Shown: positions 20,025 to 29,566 of the stretch, one piece after another
Position numbering within the stretch: the stretch's first letter is position 1
Layout of the letters: each line of letters starts with the position of its first letter
Assembly (NCBI GenBank): GCA_027493055.1
Contig: JAPUDO010000120.1
Coordinates: 1-64,000, forward strand
DNA length: 64,000 nucleotides
Direction: 5' to 3'
From: Niabella sp.
GTDB taxonomy: Bacteria > Bacteroidota > Bacteroidia > Chitinophagales > Chitinophagaceae
The notes under the pieces: model-generated
What the model saw: only the letters and a program-made list of their open reading frames with translations
Databases searched by the model: none
Told to the model about the DNA's origin: nothing
Made by a program: the position numbers and the translations under genes

Positions 20025-20738
20025 ATGATCCATATTGGCACATCGGGCTATAGCTATACTTACTGGAAAAACAGGTTTTACCCTGAAAAACTGCCGGCTT
20101 CCAAATGGCTATCGTACTATGCCACCCGGTTCAGCACACTTGAATTGAACAACAGCTTTTACAGGTTCCCGGCTGTAGCGCCTTTAAAAAGATCGGCAAG
20201 CCTTACACCCAGGGATTTTGCATTTTCTGTAAAAGCGCACAAGATAATAACACATACAAAACGGCTGGTTGATGTTAAGGATAAAATACAGGAGTTTATG
20301 GATATCGTGCAGGAAGGACTGGATAATAAATTAGCCTGTGTGCTTTACCAGATGCCTCCCTCTTATACATTTTCAGAAGAGCGGTTAATAAATGTTGTTG
20401 AACAGCTATCATTTGATAAACGAAATGTTATTGAATTCCGCCATGTTTCCTGGTGGAAGCAGGAAGTGTACAACCTGCTTAAAAGATACAATATTAATTT
20501 TTGCAGTGTGAGTTACCCCGGCCTGCCTGCCGATTATATCATTACCGGTAATTTTTTGTACCGCCGTATGCACGGTGTACCTGAATTATTTAAGTCATCT
20601 TATTCTGACAAAGAATTAGCAGACCTGCACCACGAATTGCCGGCCGAAAAAAATGCTTTTATTTATTTTAATAATACCATGTTCGAAAGCGGGTATAACA
20701 ACGCTCATTCTTTACAGCAGCTGGTTGAAACTTCTTAA
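20025..20738 (+). CDS. DUF72 family protein (YecE-like)
   Basis: Cytoplasmic TIM-barrel-like protein of 237 residues in the DUF72/YecE family. Family hallmarks are the start IGTSGYSYTYWKNRFYPE, the FSTLELNNSFYRFP block, FSVKAHKIITH and the C-terminal AFIYFNNT. No enzymatic activity is firmly established for the family. It is transcribed away from the DNA glycosylase; the two divergent genes share a 144-bp intergenic region. Confidence 0.88.
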   Translation: MIHIGTSGYSYTYWKNRFYPEKLPASKWLSYYATRFSTLELNNSFYRFPAVAPLKRSASLTPRDFAFSVKAHKIITHTKRLVDVKDKIQEFMDIVQEGLDNKLACVLYQMPPSYTFSEERLINVVEQLSFDKRNVIEFRHVSWWKQEVYNLLKRYNINFCSVSYPGLPADYIITGNFLYRRMHGVPELFKSSYSDKELADLHHELPAEKNAFIYFNNTMFESGYNNAHSLQQLVETS

Positions 20739-20793
20739 ATACCCTGGGGTCCTGCCACCGGCAATAAAATAAAAGCTGCTTATTTTCTTCAGC

Positions 20794-22428
20794 TTACATA
20801 ACTGCTGCCTTTTTAAGGGTAACATCGTCTACAATAACTTCTGCGGCACCCTCATTAGCAATGGAAACACGAATTGTTTTCTTATTGCTCCCATATTCCT
20901 TACCGGAATGGAAATTGAGCGCTTCTTTTACAAACCCGCTCTTACTACCACTTTCTTTTTCGGCAATTGCAGTTAGTTTGCCGCTGACCATTTGTACATT
21001 GTCTATAGTTACTTTAAGCCCATTACTTCCCTGATGCCAGTATTGCAGCTGATAGTCCGTATCATTATCCAGGTACACATACTGCTCTATTTGTTGCCCG
21101 GGCTTTAGCAATACGCCTGCTGTTTTATTTCTTCCACCATCAGCAATCCTGCTGCCATCACCTTCCCAGGGAGCAAGGTCTCCGCCATTTTCAAAACCAG
21201 GGTTAGGCAATTCATTACCATTTTTCAGCGGCCAGTTATAATAGCGGATATAATCCACCTCCATGTTAACCGTGCCCCCACCTCCATAGCTGCCGAGCAG
21301 CACATTCATAAAATGATTGGGTGAATAAATTTGGTTCTTGTCTGTATATTCCTTTATAAGATTACCGTTGATGTAATGTTTAATGGACGTTGGTGTCCAT
21401 AACATGCCATGCACCACCCAATTGTCTATATGAGTATATCCTTCCGCAATATGCGTATTTAAGTTGCGCAGAAATCTTCCGTTTGAGTCCACATGCCCGT
21501 GCAATACAAACTGGGCATTGAGGTATTCAAATACATCGATCTCAAATACCTGTCCTTTGGGCCTGATGCCCTGTACCCCTTCCAGCGTTGTGCCCTGCTG
21601 TAAGTAATATTTCAGGTCGGGGCCCGGGGAATCGAACCAGAAAGCAGTGTTCAGTCCGCGGGGCTTGCCCGTGCTGCTTCTTTTCACTTTTACTTCAAAA
21701 TAGCCGCCCCGGCTGTTATCCAGCAGGTTTTGGTTGGTGCCCCAATCGTATGTTTGGATGGAAGATATTTTTTTGTTGTTCTTTAGATCATACACTTCGT
21801 GAGGCAGGGAGTCATTGGTAAACAGGTTGATGGTTTTACCGTTAAGTATATAGGCTGCTTCCGGAAGCCGGCCTTCCTTCATTTTATCAAAATTTACTTT
21901 ATACAGGTAGTCAATACTGGAATAGTAATTGGTGAACCATTTGTTCCTGTTCAGCTGCTCATCATTAAATTCATCCTGCCAGTAAATTTCCATTCCTTTG
22001 GGCACTGCTGCTGATGCCGGGTTGGTTTCCAGCTCCTTTAGATCAAGCGGATCGGGTACCCATTTCTTTTGTGTGGTTACAGTGCCGGTGAAAGGGTGCT
22101 TTACTTTTCCGTTTGCAACCGGCTCTACCCATACGTTATATTTTGTTTCGGGCTGCACTTCCTGTATATAGAACCTGTTTGTACCGGCTTTTACTATAAT
22201 GTTGGGGTTTTCGGGCTTTTTATTGTTATCGCTCCAATAAAGCCTGTACTCCCCGGCGCCGGGAATATGGTTCCAGGTAATACGTATCCAGCTGCGGGTA
22301 CCCATCAAATAAAAGGAAGGCGTGCTGCTTTCATTTTGAACAATGGCTGCCGGTGTGCAGCTTACTGCTGCAAGAACCAGTAAGCTGAAAACCCAGGAAA
22401 AAGCACGTACGGAACGTATAATTGACAT
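20794..22428 (-). CDS. Multidomain GH16 lipoprotein (Fn3-like, GH16, CBM-like)
   Basis: Surface lipoprotein of 544 residues from the ATG at 22428, which avoids overlap with the upstream gene; an in-frame ATG exists at 22467. The lipobox AVSC gives Cys24. Order: a fibronectin III-like domain (about 35-120, WIRITWNHIPGAGEYRLYW), a GH16 catalytic domain (about 145-400) with the motif EIDVFE (Glu296, Asp298, Glu301), and a C-terminal jelly-roll carbohydrate-binding-like domain (about 410-540, NPGFENGGDLAPWEGDG). By family, it is an endo-acting beta-glucanase or beta-galactanase. It is followed, on the same strand and upstream by 10 bp, by a phosphoesterase gene, so the two are probably co-transcribed. 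Confidence 0.86.
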   Translation of the reverse strand: MSIIRSVRAFSWVFSLLVLAAVSCTPAAIVQNESSTPSFYLMGTRSWIRITWNHIPGAGEYRLYWSDNNKKPENPNIIVKAGTNRFYIQEVQPETKYNVWVEPVANGKVKHPFTGTVTTQKKWVPDPLDLKELETNPASAAVPKGMEIYWQDEFNDEQLNRNKWFTNYYSSIDYLYKVNFDKMKEGRLPEAAYILNGKTINLFTNDSLPHEVYDLKNNKKISSIQTYDWGTNQNLLDNSRGGYFEVKVKRSSTGKPRGLNTAFWFDSPGPDLKYYLQQGTTLEGVQGIRPKGQVFEIDVFEYLNAQFVLHGHVDSNGRFLRNLNTHIAEGYTHIDNWVVHGMLWTPTSIKHYINGNLIKEYTDKNQIYSPNHFMNVLLGSYGGGGTVNMEVDYIRYYNWPLKNGNELPNPGFENGGDLAPWEGDGSRIADGGRNKTAGVLLKPGQQIEQYVYLDNDTDYQLQYWHQGSNGLKVTIDNVQMVSGKLTAIAEKESGSKSGFVKEALNFHSGKEYGSNKKTIRVSIANEGAAEVIVDDVTLKKAAVM

Positions 22429-22438
22429 TGTAAAAAAT

Positions 22439-23335
22439 TTAATGATACTGATGAACGATATATTCATTTTCTACCGTTCCGTTTTCATACAATTTTAGTA
22501 TAGCATACCCCGGAGGCGTTTCCTGGTAATAATAGGGCTGTGCAGAGTTTTCATTGCCTTTTCCCCACCAGAAACCGCTCATGGCCCCGTTACAGAAATA
22601 ATGAACATCATTATACCATGCCCTATCCAGCAAATGCTGATGGCCGCTCAGGCAAACCCGCACTTTATCTTTATGCCGGTAAAACAATTGCTTCAGCTCT
22701 TTATGATCTTTGTGCTGACCGCCTTCCCAGGTATTGGTTACCGTAAGTATGGGAAAATGCGACATCAGCAATACATGATTACCTGCGGGAACCTGTGCCA
22801 GCTCTCTTTTCAGCCACTCCATCTGCTCTTTGTCCAATGATATGCCATCATTATTCCCGTCAAGAATGATGAAATACCAGTTCTTCTTTTTAAAGCTGTA
22901 ATAACGGTGCGGCATACCAGCCCTTTTAGCTGCATAGTTCACCCCATACATTTCGTCCTGCTTTGATGGAGCTGCCCACCAGTTATCATGATTGCCCACA
23001 CAGCTGTACACCTCGTATCCTTTTAAGGTTTGCATACATTCATCCCAGCATTTCCATTGCTCCAGTACCCGTTCGCGCGTAATATCTTTATAGTCTGCGG
23101 CATGGATACTATCCCCGCCATTCAGAAAAAAATCCACTTTCCTTTTTTTAATTTCTTCGAGGCATTGAACATACCTGGCCGGAACGTTTTCATCAGGCCT
23201 TATATGCACGTCTGTTATATGAGCTATGGTAAGCGCAGGTTTCTTTTTGGCTTTGGCTGAGGCCGAAGCTGTTCCTGTTAGCGCTAAAGTGCCGGCAGTT
23301 AAAGAAAGGCTTTTTAAAAAATCGTTCCGCTTCAT
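22439..23335 (-). CDS. Secreted calcineurin-like metallophosphoesterase
   Basis: Two-metal phosphoesterase of 298 residues. All metal-ligand motifs are present in order: ITDVHIRP (D-x-H), NGGDS, VGNHDNWW, LLMSHFP and LSGHQHLLD. The N-terminus MKRNDFLKSLSLTAGTLALTGTASA is a Tat-like or Sec signal peptide; a strict RR pair is not seen (KRN). It is probably periplasmic. The frame opens two codons earlier at a TTG, but the ATG at 23335 fits the signal peptide. It lies 10 bp upstream of the GH16 lipoprotein gene, suggesting a role in releasing phosphate from substituted glycans or glycolipids (inference). Confidence 0.88.
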   Translation of the reverse strand: MKRNDFLKSLSLTAGTLALTGTASASAKAKKKPALTIAHITDVHIRPDENVPARYVQCLEEIKKRKVDFFLNGGDSIHAADYKDITRERVLEQWKCWDECMQTLKGYEVYSCVGNHDNWWAAPSKQDEMYGVNYAAKRAGMPHRYYSFKKKNWYFIILDGNNDGISLDKEQMEWLKRELAQVPAGNHVLLMSHFPILTVTNTWEGGQHKDHKELKQLFYRHKDKVRVCLSGHQHLLDRAWYNDVHYFCNGAMSGFWWGKGNENSAQPYYYQETPPGYAILKLYENGTVENEYIVHQYH

Positions 23336-23417
23336 ATGCAAATATTTGCCTTTTTATTGAAAATAGTATAAGACACCGCGTTATTTTATACCTTATAAAG
23401 CGATGCAGGGGTGTTGC

Positions 23418-26400
23418 TTATTTAGCGGCCTTTTTCTTCCAGTATAAAAAGAACAGCAGTGCGCAAACTAATGCAGCAGCTATAACATAATACAGCCATG
23501 GCAGATTATTTTGCAATAAAATGGCGTCTGTATTGCCCATAAGCACCAGGCCGGCCCAGTATTGCGGGGCTATCATTCTGCCATTTGCCGTTTGCAGGTA
23601 ATCCAGTTTTGCTTTTTGTAATGCCTCATCTTTAGAAAGGCCTGCTTTAAGGTAGGTATAAAAATGCCCGGTAATAAGAGCTGTAGCCTGCTCATCCAGC
23701 TTCCATAAACCCGTCATAATGCTTTTGCTGCCCGCATAGCTAAATGCGTGGGCCATAGAAATCATCCCTTCTCCATCCTGGTAACCGGGTTTACCAGATT
23801 CGCAGGCAGTAAGCACTGACAGGTCGGAAGTGAGATCACAATTGTAAATATCATACAGGTAAACGGAGTTTTCTGCCATCGGGTTGTTGTTGTCTTTGGC
23901 AAATATTAACCGCGAATATTCAGGATAATCATTATTAGCTTCAGCATGTGTAGCAATATGGATGATATGATTATTTCCCGATTCTGTACGAAACACATCT
24001 GCCGTGGATCCGTTTTCAGAAAAAACATTACCTCCAAACTTTTCTTTGATCCTGTTCACTAACTTATGGGTAAAAGGAAGCGGCAAAAGGGACAGGTAGG
24101 TTTTATCCAAATGCAGCGAATCATTTTTAGCTATAGCCAGGTATTGCTGCCTCGTTTTTTCGAAGAAGCCCGGTGCAAATGCTACAAAATTTCCTTTCAT
24201 TTTTTTAGCAGGCTCCGCATCGGCCTGTAATGCCAGCAGGCTGTAATGATAGGAAATGGCATACCGGTTCAGCAGGCAGTTTTTTGAAAGCTCAGCAAAC
24301 GATCCTGTAGCCACAGGTGTAAGCATTTCAAAGCTCAGGTTGTATAAGATGCCATCAGGAATAATGATAATACGCCTGCTCTTTATTTCATTTTGAATGG
24401 GCTTCCACAACTGCTCATACAACTGGAAAGCCAAAGCTGTTGTACGTGCTGCATCAGCGCCCGCCGCGCTTAATAAGGTGATTTTGTCTTTAAGACCCTG
24501 ATAAGGTAAAGAAATAAATTTTTGCCCGTTATTGGTTACAACCAATGCAAAAAGCGCCTCATCAGAAAAAAGATAACGTATTACAGTCAGGTCCCCGGGC
24601 AGGGTCTTGCTGAGTTCCTTTAAGGAAATAGACGTGGCTCCGTAACGCATTTTATAATATTCGGGATACTTTGCCTTAAGTGTTCCCTGGAAGGTATTCA
24701 GCCGTGCAATATTGCTTATATAGGAAGTGATGCGTTCATCTGGCGTTCCGTTTCCACTAAAGGCATTTTGCAACTTTTCTTTAATGTCTGCTTCTTCTTT
24801 TAAAATATGTTCCGGAACACGGGAAAACTGAATAGCATCCTGTTGTTCCATACGGGACCGGATGCGGGTATATAAGGAACCTTCATGTGCACTGATGATA
24901 TTATCGATATAGGTTTTATCTGAAGATAGTTTTAGCAGTTCAAAGTTGAGCTGCTTGATAAAATCGGTCAACTCTTTGTATTCGGTCAGTAGTCCGCCAA
25001 CTCCGGTATAATCCGTATAGGTTGCTTTTCTTTTTTCAAATATATTCATGGCTTCTTCCAAATCGGAAAGTAACGCTTTGATTACCGGAACTTCTTTTTT
25101 AGAGAGTTGCTGATAAGAGGATTTTGCTTTAAAAAGAATAAAGCCTGGCAGCTCTTTTTCAATGGTCAGACTGTCTGAAAAGTCTTTGCTTTCAGAAAGC
25201 AGCAATCGCAGGGAAGTGATCCCTTTTATACTGTTTTTTTCAGCGTCCTTATAACGCGTTCCCTTGTATTGTGCAATTACAAGGGAGTTCAGCATCCTGA
25301 TGGTCCGTATGGAGTGCTGCCCTGTTGTTCTTGTAAGATAGTGCAGCCCGTCACTGGCAATGGCTATTGCTTTGTCCGGCCGGCCTGTTGTGGAGTAGAA
25401 ATCAGACAGTAACCCCTGAAAATAGAAGTACTGCTTGTCGTAGCTGGTTGTATTGATTTTTTTCTGGATCTGATTGGCTTTTTCATAGTAAAAGGAGGCG
25501 CTGTCTATCCCATTAAGGTGATGAAAAGCAACTGCAGCCTGGGCATAGGCATCAGCTTCCCACCCTGTTTCCGGATTGCCGCTGGCTTTCATATTGATGA
25601 TAGCGTCAAGACTGTAGTCTTTTCCCTGGGCATATTGATGCCGTTCATTACTAATGATTGCCAAGAAAAGAAGAGACCTGCCGATCTCAAACCGATTGTT
25701 ACTAAACTTTTCAAGGATCTGTTGTTGATAATATTGATAGATGCTGAAGGCTTTTGCAAGATCGTTGATCTCAAGGTACAATGTGCCAAGGTTTCCTATG
25801 GCATAAAGTTGCGTGAGCACCGTAGACTCTTTAACTGAAGGCGGCGGCTCCGGCGATGCCAGGAATTTCCTGCTGTTTTCAATGGCTGCTTCGTAATACT
25901 TTTTTGCCTCTTTTGTTTGCCCCAAAGCAGTATAGACACCACCTACGTGATTTTGTATAGCAGCCAAACGGTTATAGGCGTATATATTATCTTTGTTTTC
26001 TCCAAGAATGGCAATGGCTTTGCTATTATAATACAAGCTGCTATCGTATTGAGAGTTATTATAGAAAATAAAGCCCATTGAGTGAAATGCTTTTACAAGG
26101 TCGGCCTTATCCGGATCCGGTATTTTTTTCAAAAAGTCGAGAGATTGCAGATACTTGCTTTTCGCCAGTTCATTATCTGCCATCCTTGCTGCAAAATCTC
26201 CCATTATATAGTAGAGGGAAGGCAGCTCTCTGAGCACCGCCTGACGGTTGGCGAGGAAATAATTGTCAATTTCTTCAGCAGTTTTTAATGCAAGTTGGTG
26301 ATTGCCGCTATTGCTGATAAAATAGGCTCCGTTAAAAAAGATCTTAATCAGTTTTTGAGATTGGGGGAATTGTTTTTTGAGCCGGTTCAAAAGAACAAGG

Positions 26401-26654
26401 ACCTCATGCTGCGCCTGCTGCGCCCCGTTTAAATTTTCTGTAGTTTTCCCGAGATAGGTAACATAATACTTTAGTGTATCGATATTTCTGTTGTTTATAA
26501 AAGCTTCGATACGTTGCCGTACTACCTTGTGGGCCTGATCAAATTGCTGTTTGCTGAGTAAATCTTCCAAATCAGGAACAAACTCTGGCTTCGATTGTGC
26601 AACTACCACGCAAGCATTTAATAGCAAAAAAGGTATAAACAGCAGTCGCTTCAT
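23418..26654 (-). CDS. Secreted TPR-CHAT caspase-like protein with C-terminal membrane anchor
   Basis: Large protein of 1078 residues. After a signal peptide (MKRLLFIPFLLLNACVVVAQ) there is a long alpha-helical tetratricopeptide region (about 20-520) and a helical linker. The CHAT domain (about 760-1040) has the caspase-type dyad visible as His903 in ATHAEANN and Cys951 in LTACESG. A single transmembrane helix (about 1051-1071) and a lysine-rich tail follow. Catalytic residues are intact, so it is probably an active or regulatable cysteine peptidase held on the periplasmic face. The start is the ATG at 26654 rather than an upstream TTG. An ECF sigma factor and a TPR anti-sigma-like gene lie upstream on the same strand. 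Confidence 0.88.
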   Translation of the reverse strand: MKRLLFIPFLLLNACVVVAQSKPEFVPDLEDLLSKQQFDQAHKVVRQRIEAFINNRNIDTLKYYVTYLGKTTENLNGAQQAQHEVLVLLNRLKKQFPQSQKLIKIFFNGAYFISNSGNHQLALKTAEEIDNYFLANRQAVLRELPSLYYIMGDFAARMADNELAKSKYLQSLDFLKKIPDPDKADLVKAFHSMGFIFYNNSQYDSSLYYNSKAIAILGENKDNIYAYNRLAAIQNHVGGVYTALGQTKEAKKYYEAAIENSRKFLASPEPPPSVKESTVLTQLYAIGNLGTLYLEINDLAKAFSIYQYYQQQILEKFSNNRFEIGRSLLFLAIISNERHQYAQGKDYSLDAIINMKASGNPETGWEADAYAQAAVAFHHLNGIDSASFYYEKANQIQKKINTTSYDKQYFYFQGLLSDFYSTTGRPDKAIAIASDGLHYLTRTTGQHSIRTIRMLNSLVIAQYKGTRYKDAEKNSIKGITSLRLLLSESKDFSDSLTIEKELPGFILFKAKSSYQQLSKKEVPVIKALLSDLEEAMNIFEKRKATYTDYTGVGGLLTEYKELTDFIKQLNFELLKLSSDKTYIDNIISAHEGSLYTRIRSRMEQQDAIQFSRVPEHILKEEADIKEKLQNAFSGNGTPDERITSYISNIARLNTFQGTLKAKYPEYYKMRYGATSISLKELSKTLPGDLTVIRYLFSDEALFALVVTNNGQKFISLPYQGLKDKITLLSAAGADAARTTALAFQLYEQLWKPIQNEIKSRRIIIIPDGILYNLSFEMLTPVATGSFAELSKNCLLNRYAISYHYSLLALQADAEPAKKMKGNFVAFAPGFFEKTRQQYLAIAKNDSLHLDKTYLSLLPLPFTHKLVNRIKEKFGGNVFSENGSTADVFRTESGNNHIIHIATHAEANNDYPEYSRLIFAKDNNNPMAENSVYLYDIYNCDLTSDLSVLTACESGKPGYQDGEGMISMAHAFSYAGSKSIMTGLWKLDEQATALITGHFYTYLKAGLSKDEALQKAKLDYLQTANGRMIAPQYWAGLVLMGNTDAILLQNNLPWLYYVIAAALVCALLFFLYWKKKAAK

Positions 26655-26882
26655 TATTGTATTTTTTGTATCAGATATTTTTGTTTGCGACAAGGTTTTC
26701 GTCAATAAAACCGTGTTCTTTTGCTGAACTCAATGATCCAGTATTTAGTAGAATTAAAGAGTTATTTTCATCAAAAAACAATTTACTCTCTTCTCTTTAT
26801 TATTCATTATGCTCCTTAATAGATCTCTGTTGCATAAAAAGGCGAAAGGGCGTATAAACCTTTTTCGCTGATTGATACGGCT

Positions 26883-27023
26883 GTCCCTACAGGACTTCAT
26901 TTCGCTTTATATTATCTTTTACCATATAATACTTCCTACGGAAGTGAGCTCCGGAGGAGTTAACTTATGGTTGAAAAAGATTGTTATTTATAATCAAGCT
27001 CTATCGGAGCGATCTATTATCGC
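26883..27023. repeat. REP-like cluster of mini-palindromes
   Basis: Short dyads follow each other: GTCCcTacAGGAC (26883-26895), a perfect ACTTCC-TAC-GGAAGT hairpin (26931-26945), CTCCGGAG (26949-26956), GCTC-GAGC (26998-27010) and GCGAT-CTATT-ATCGC (27009-27023). AT-rich spacers separate them. The CTCC/GGAG style matches the cluster at 3971-4080. This is most of the content of the gene-free stretch 26655-27173; the remainder is AT-rich with no ORF I trust. Confidence 0.45.
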
Positions 27024-27173
27024 AAAAAGGTCTTTGCATTTAGATAGTATTCAATTTAATCAAAAAACATAACACATAACGTACTTACTTATCTTGTAAG
27101 CACCATAATCTTCTCGAAAAATTAAAAAATATTTTTTACACGCGTAAAAACAAATACCTTCATAAAAAAAATT

Positions 27174-27404
27174 ATGAGAAAAGTAACCTATTTAATTACA
27201 TGTACCACTATTATTGCTGCCCTTTTTTCTTGTTCAAAATCAGAAAAGTTTCAGGAGGCCCAGAAGATATCACAACAAATAGTAACTATTCAGCAGCAGA
27301 TATTATCTGAAAATCAGAGACAACCTGCTCAACTTCCTCTGATTCGTGTGGAAACCAATAACAAAATCAGAGAAATGAATAATGAAACATATATGCGCCC
27401 CTGA
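27174..27404 (+). CDS. Small putative lipoprotein
   Basis: A 76-residue product with a clear lipoprotein signal: MRKVTYLITCTTIIAALFSC, with the lipidated Cys at 20. The mature part is short, Gln/Asn rich and predicted helical (QEAQKISQQIVTIQQQILSE). It has no recognisable domain. It is transcribed opposite to its neighbours and lies between the CHAT gene and the anti-sigma-like gene, in the only plus-strand slot between 21 and 35 kb. The signal peptide makes it more credible than other short ORFs here, but homologues are not known to me. Confidence 0.5.
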   Translation: MRKVTYLITCTTIIAALFSCSKSEKFQEAQKISQQIVTIQQQILSENQRQPAQLPLIRVETNNKIREMNNETYMRP

Positions 27405-27466
27405 CAAGTAGCTAAAATCTGTTTTTGATCTTAGACTACATAAAAACAAATAACACAGGCGTTTCA

Positions 27467-28192
27467 TCATTCCTGAAGTTTATGCAGCAGTGCTTCTTTC
27501 CCCGGATGTTGGGTTGTTTTAAGTAAGCTGGCCGCTTCTTCCCTATTTCCCTCTTTTAGCAGTATCAGCGCTTTATACCATTTTGCATGTTGCAGGAAAG
27601 CAGATCCCGGAACACTGATGGTCTTATCAAAGTAAGCCTTTGCCTGCCTTGTATCCTTATCCGCCAGGAAAGCAGACCCGATAAAATAGCTGAGCGTATC
27701 ATTGCCGGGGTTGTCTTTTAATAATTGCTGCCAGGTTGTAATAGCTTTTTGATAATCCCCTGTTTTGTACTCTACCATGGCCTTGTCAAATTCATAATTA
27801 TCCGCTACGCCCATATAGGTGGGCAGCCCTTCGTCCGGCGTATAATATGCATCAAAAAGAGCAGGCCTTGTATTGAAATAGAGCAGGCCTGCTACAGCAA
27901 TAATCAATACTGCAGCCGCAGCCATCCATTTTTTCCAGCTACCTTTCTGAACACTTACTGCTTTTAACGTTGCAGGATTTATTTCATTATGAAACTGATC
28001 TAATGTATCCTGCAGTGCGGCTTCCTGTATACCCACCATCATCAGACGCACTTCTTCAACCTTTTGCCGCAACCCCGCATCGGCCGACAATCGCTGCTCG
28101 AAACTAAGCCGTTCTGCTGCAGGTAGCTGACGGTGCAGGTATTGTTCTATCAATGCCAGATCCTCCTGCGACATATTGTTTTCGTTGTTCAT
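27467..28192 (-). CDS. Anti-sigma-factor-like membrane protein with TPR domain
   Basis: Inner-membrane protein of 241 residues. The N-terminal cytoplasmic segment (1-85) resembles zinc-less anti-sigma domains (EQYLHRQLPAAERLSFEQRL, then DAGLRQKVEEVRLMM). One transmembrane helix lies at about 88-107, and the outer part has TPR-like repeats (YKTGDYQKAITTWQQLLKDNPGNDTLSYFIGSAFL split over about 140-175). The ECF sigma gene ends 3 bp upstream, so the pair is co-transcribed and probably interacts. Such sigma/TPR pairs commonly sit next to CHAT proteins in Bacteroidota. Confidence 0.75.
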   Translation of the reverse strand: MNNENNMSQEDLALIEQYLHRQLPAAERLSFEQRLSADAGLRQKVEEVRLMMVGIQEAALQDTLDQFHNEINPATLKAVSVQKGSWKKWMAAAAVLIIAVAGLLYFNTRPALFDAYYTPDEGLPTYMGVADNYEFDKAMVEYKTGDYQKAITTWQQLLKDNPGNDTLSYFIGSAFLADKDTRQAKAYFDKTISVPGSAFLQHAKWYKALILLKEGNREEAASLLKTTQHPGKEALLHKLQE

Positions 28193-28195
28193 AAT

Positions 28196-28756
28196 TTAAT
28201 CTTTTAGAAGGCTTCGTAACTTTTCTATGCAGCGGTATTTATTATTCTTTGCCGTGGCCTCTGTCCAGTTGAAAACGGCTGCAATATTTTTTAATGACTC
28301 CCTGCCGTAATAAAATCTTTTCAGCAGGTCACGGCAATTGTCCCCAAGCACTTTAAATTTCTCTTTAACCAGGGTCAGCCGCTTTATAGTAATATCGTCT
28401 GTTTCCTCGATGGACATCAGTTCTCCGTAATCATCATTAAGCTTTACATTTTTTTTAACCTTTACCGTTCGCAGGTAATCGAGCCATTTATTCTTCGCTA
28501 TGGTAAAAAGGTAGTGATTGAGGGAACCCGCATTTGCAGGCGTAAACTTATCTAACTGTACATTGCGCCACAGGGCAGTAAACGCCTCCTGGTAAATATC
28601 TTTGGCATGTTCGGCGCTGCCGCTGTTTTTTATTACATAATCTTCTACCCTATGGTAATTGGCTGCATACAACTCTTTTAACGCCTTTTCATCATTGGTC
28701 CTTAGCGCCTCGATATAAATATTGTCGGGAGTTTCAGTAAAGTTCAACTTACTCAT
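28196..28756 (-). CDS. ECF RNA polymerase sigma factor
   Basis: Sigma-70 family, ECF type, 186 residues. Region 2 (about 20-90: YHRVEDYVIKNSGSAEHAKDIYQEAFTALWRN split into helices) contains the DIYQEAF motif typical of promoter -10 recognition. Region 4 (about 125-182) ends in WTEATAKNNKYRCIEKLRSLL, a helix-turn-helix. It is followed after 3 bp by the anti-sigma-like gene. It is different from the sigma factor at 18.4-19.0 kb and has no SusC partner, suggesting an envelope-stress or surface-protein regulon. Confidence 0.9.
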   Translation of the reverse strand: MSKLNFTETPDNIYIEALRTNDEKALKELYAANYHRVEDYVIKNSGSAEHAKDIYQEAFTALWRNVQLDKFTPANAGSLNHYLFTIAKNKWLDYLRTVKVKKNVKLNDDYGELMSIEETDDITIKRLTLVKEKFKVLGDNCRDLLKRFYYGRESLKNIAAVFNWTEATAKNNKYRCIEKLRSLLKD

Positions 28757-28819
28757 AGCGTGATTGATTGCGCTAAAAATAAGCTATTTTACTAAAACAT
28801 TTCCTGTTCTACCCTTTTG

Positions 28820-29545
28820 TTACAATCCGGTCCAGCCGGCACCATCTACAAATTCGTATAGCTTCCAGTTTTTGGCTTTGGCAGTGGCTATATCGCCTGC
28901 GGCAGGCCGACTGTTGTTATCGGCTCCCTGCCGCACATACAGGGCAGCAGCATCCGCCGGCATACGTGCAGGCAGGCTGCTGATAAGCTGTGCCATGTTT
29001 GCAGCCGAAATACGGTTGTTGTACACTTCGGCATACTTAATATGTGTGTTGCCGGACAGGTTCAGCGCCGTAAGCTGATTGGAGTAGCACGCCAGCTTTT
29101 CCAAAGCAATGTTCTTTGATACATCCAGCTCCGTTAGCTCACCAGCCATGCAATACAATTCTTTTATTTCGGGACTTTTAGATACATCCAGCTTCGCTAA
29201 CTCACCATCATGGCAATAAAATATTGTAACCCGTCCATATAAGACAACGGTTTTGGAAGCACCCAAAGAAAAAAGGTTCCGGTTAGCGTACTCCCGGCCA
29301 AATTTGGTGATAACTTCATCATTATCCCTGGTTCCGTTGTTGTTCAGGTCTACCCATATCCCTGCCCGGTCGGCTTCGGCAGCATCTAAGTACAATGTCC
29401 AGCCGCTTTTAGCACTGGCAGCTTTGGTAAGGGTTATTTTTGGTCCCTGCGGCCCTTCTTCCTCTCCTTGTTTTTCTTTCTTGCAGGCGTTGAGCAGAAG
29501 CACAACCAACAAAGCAGCCGTGCTGATATTGAAATATTGTTTCAT
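28820..29545 (-). CDS. Leucine-rich-repeat lipoprotein, paralogue A
   Basis: Lipoprotein of 241 residues with signal MKQYFNISTAALLVVLLLNAC (Cys21) followed by a KKEK tether. An N-terminal sandwich-like part (35-110) contains IWVDLNNNGTRDNDE, an acidic Asn/Asp loop that could bind calcium. Leucine-rich repeats follow from about 118 to 180 (LDVSK..., ELTELDVSKN, QLTALNLSGN). The C-terminal SRPAAGDIATAKAKNW block is shared with the neighbouring paralogue. Surface LRR lipoproteins of this type often mediate protein binding; no partner is known here. The paralogue gene ends 21 bp upstream, so the two are a tandem duplication. Confidence 0.75.
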   Translation of the reverse strand: MKQYFNISTAALLVVLLLNACKKEKQGEEEGPQGPKITLTKAASAKSGWTLYLDAAEADRAGIWVDLNNNGTRDNDEVITKFGREYANRNLFSLGASKTVVLYGRVTIFYCHDGELAKLDVSKSPEIKELYCMAGELTELDVSKNIALEKLACYSNQLTALNLSGNTHIKYAEVYNNRISAANMAQLISSLPARMPADAAALYVRQGADNNSRPAAGDIATAKAKNWKLYEFVDGAGWTGL

Positions 29546-29566
29546 ATTTTCATAACGTTTATGCTA

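Noticed and set aside
23418-26705. CHAT protein starting at TTG 26705
   Set aside because: The extra 17 residues would precede the signal peptide; ATG at 26654 gives a clean one.
26883-27023. CRISPR array
   Set aside because: The palindromes differ in sequence and spacing, and there is no constant repeat-spacer unit or cas gene.
26872-27072. ORF of 66 residues on the plus strand
   Set aside because: Lies entirely in the REP-like cluster; the product is low-complexity and unlike a protein.
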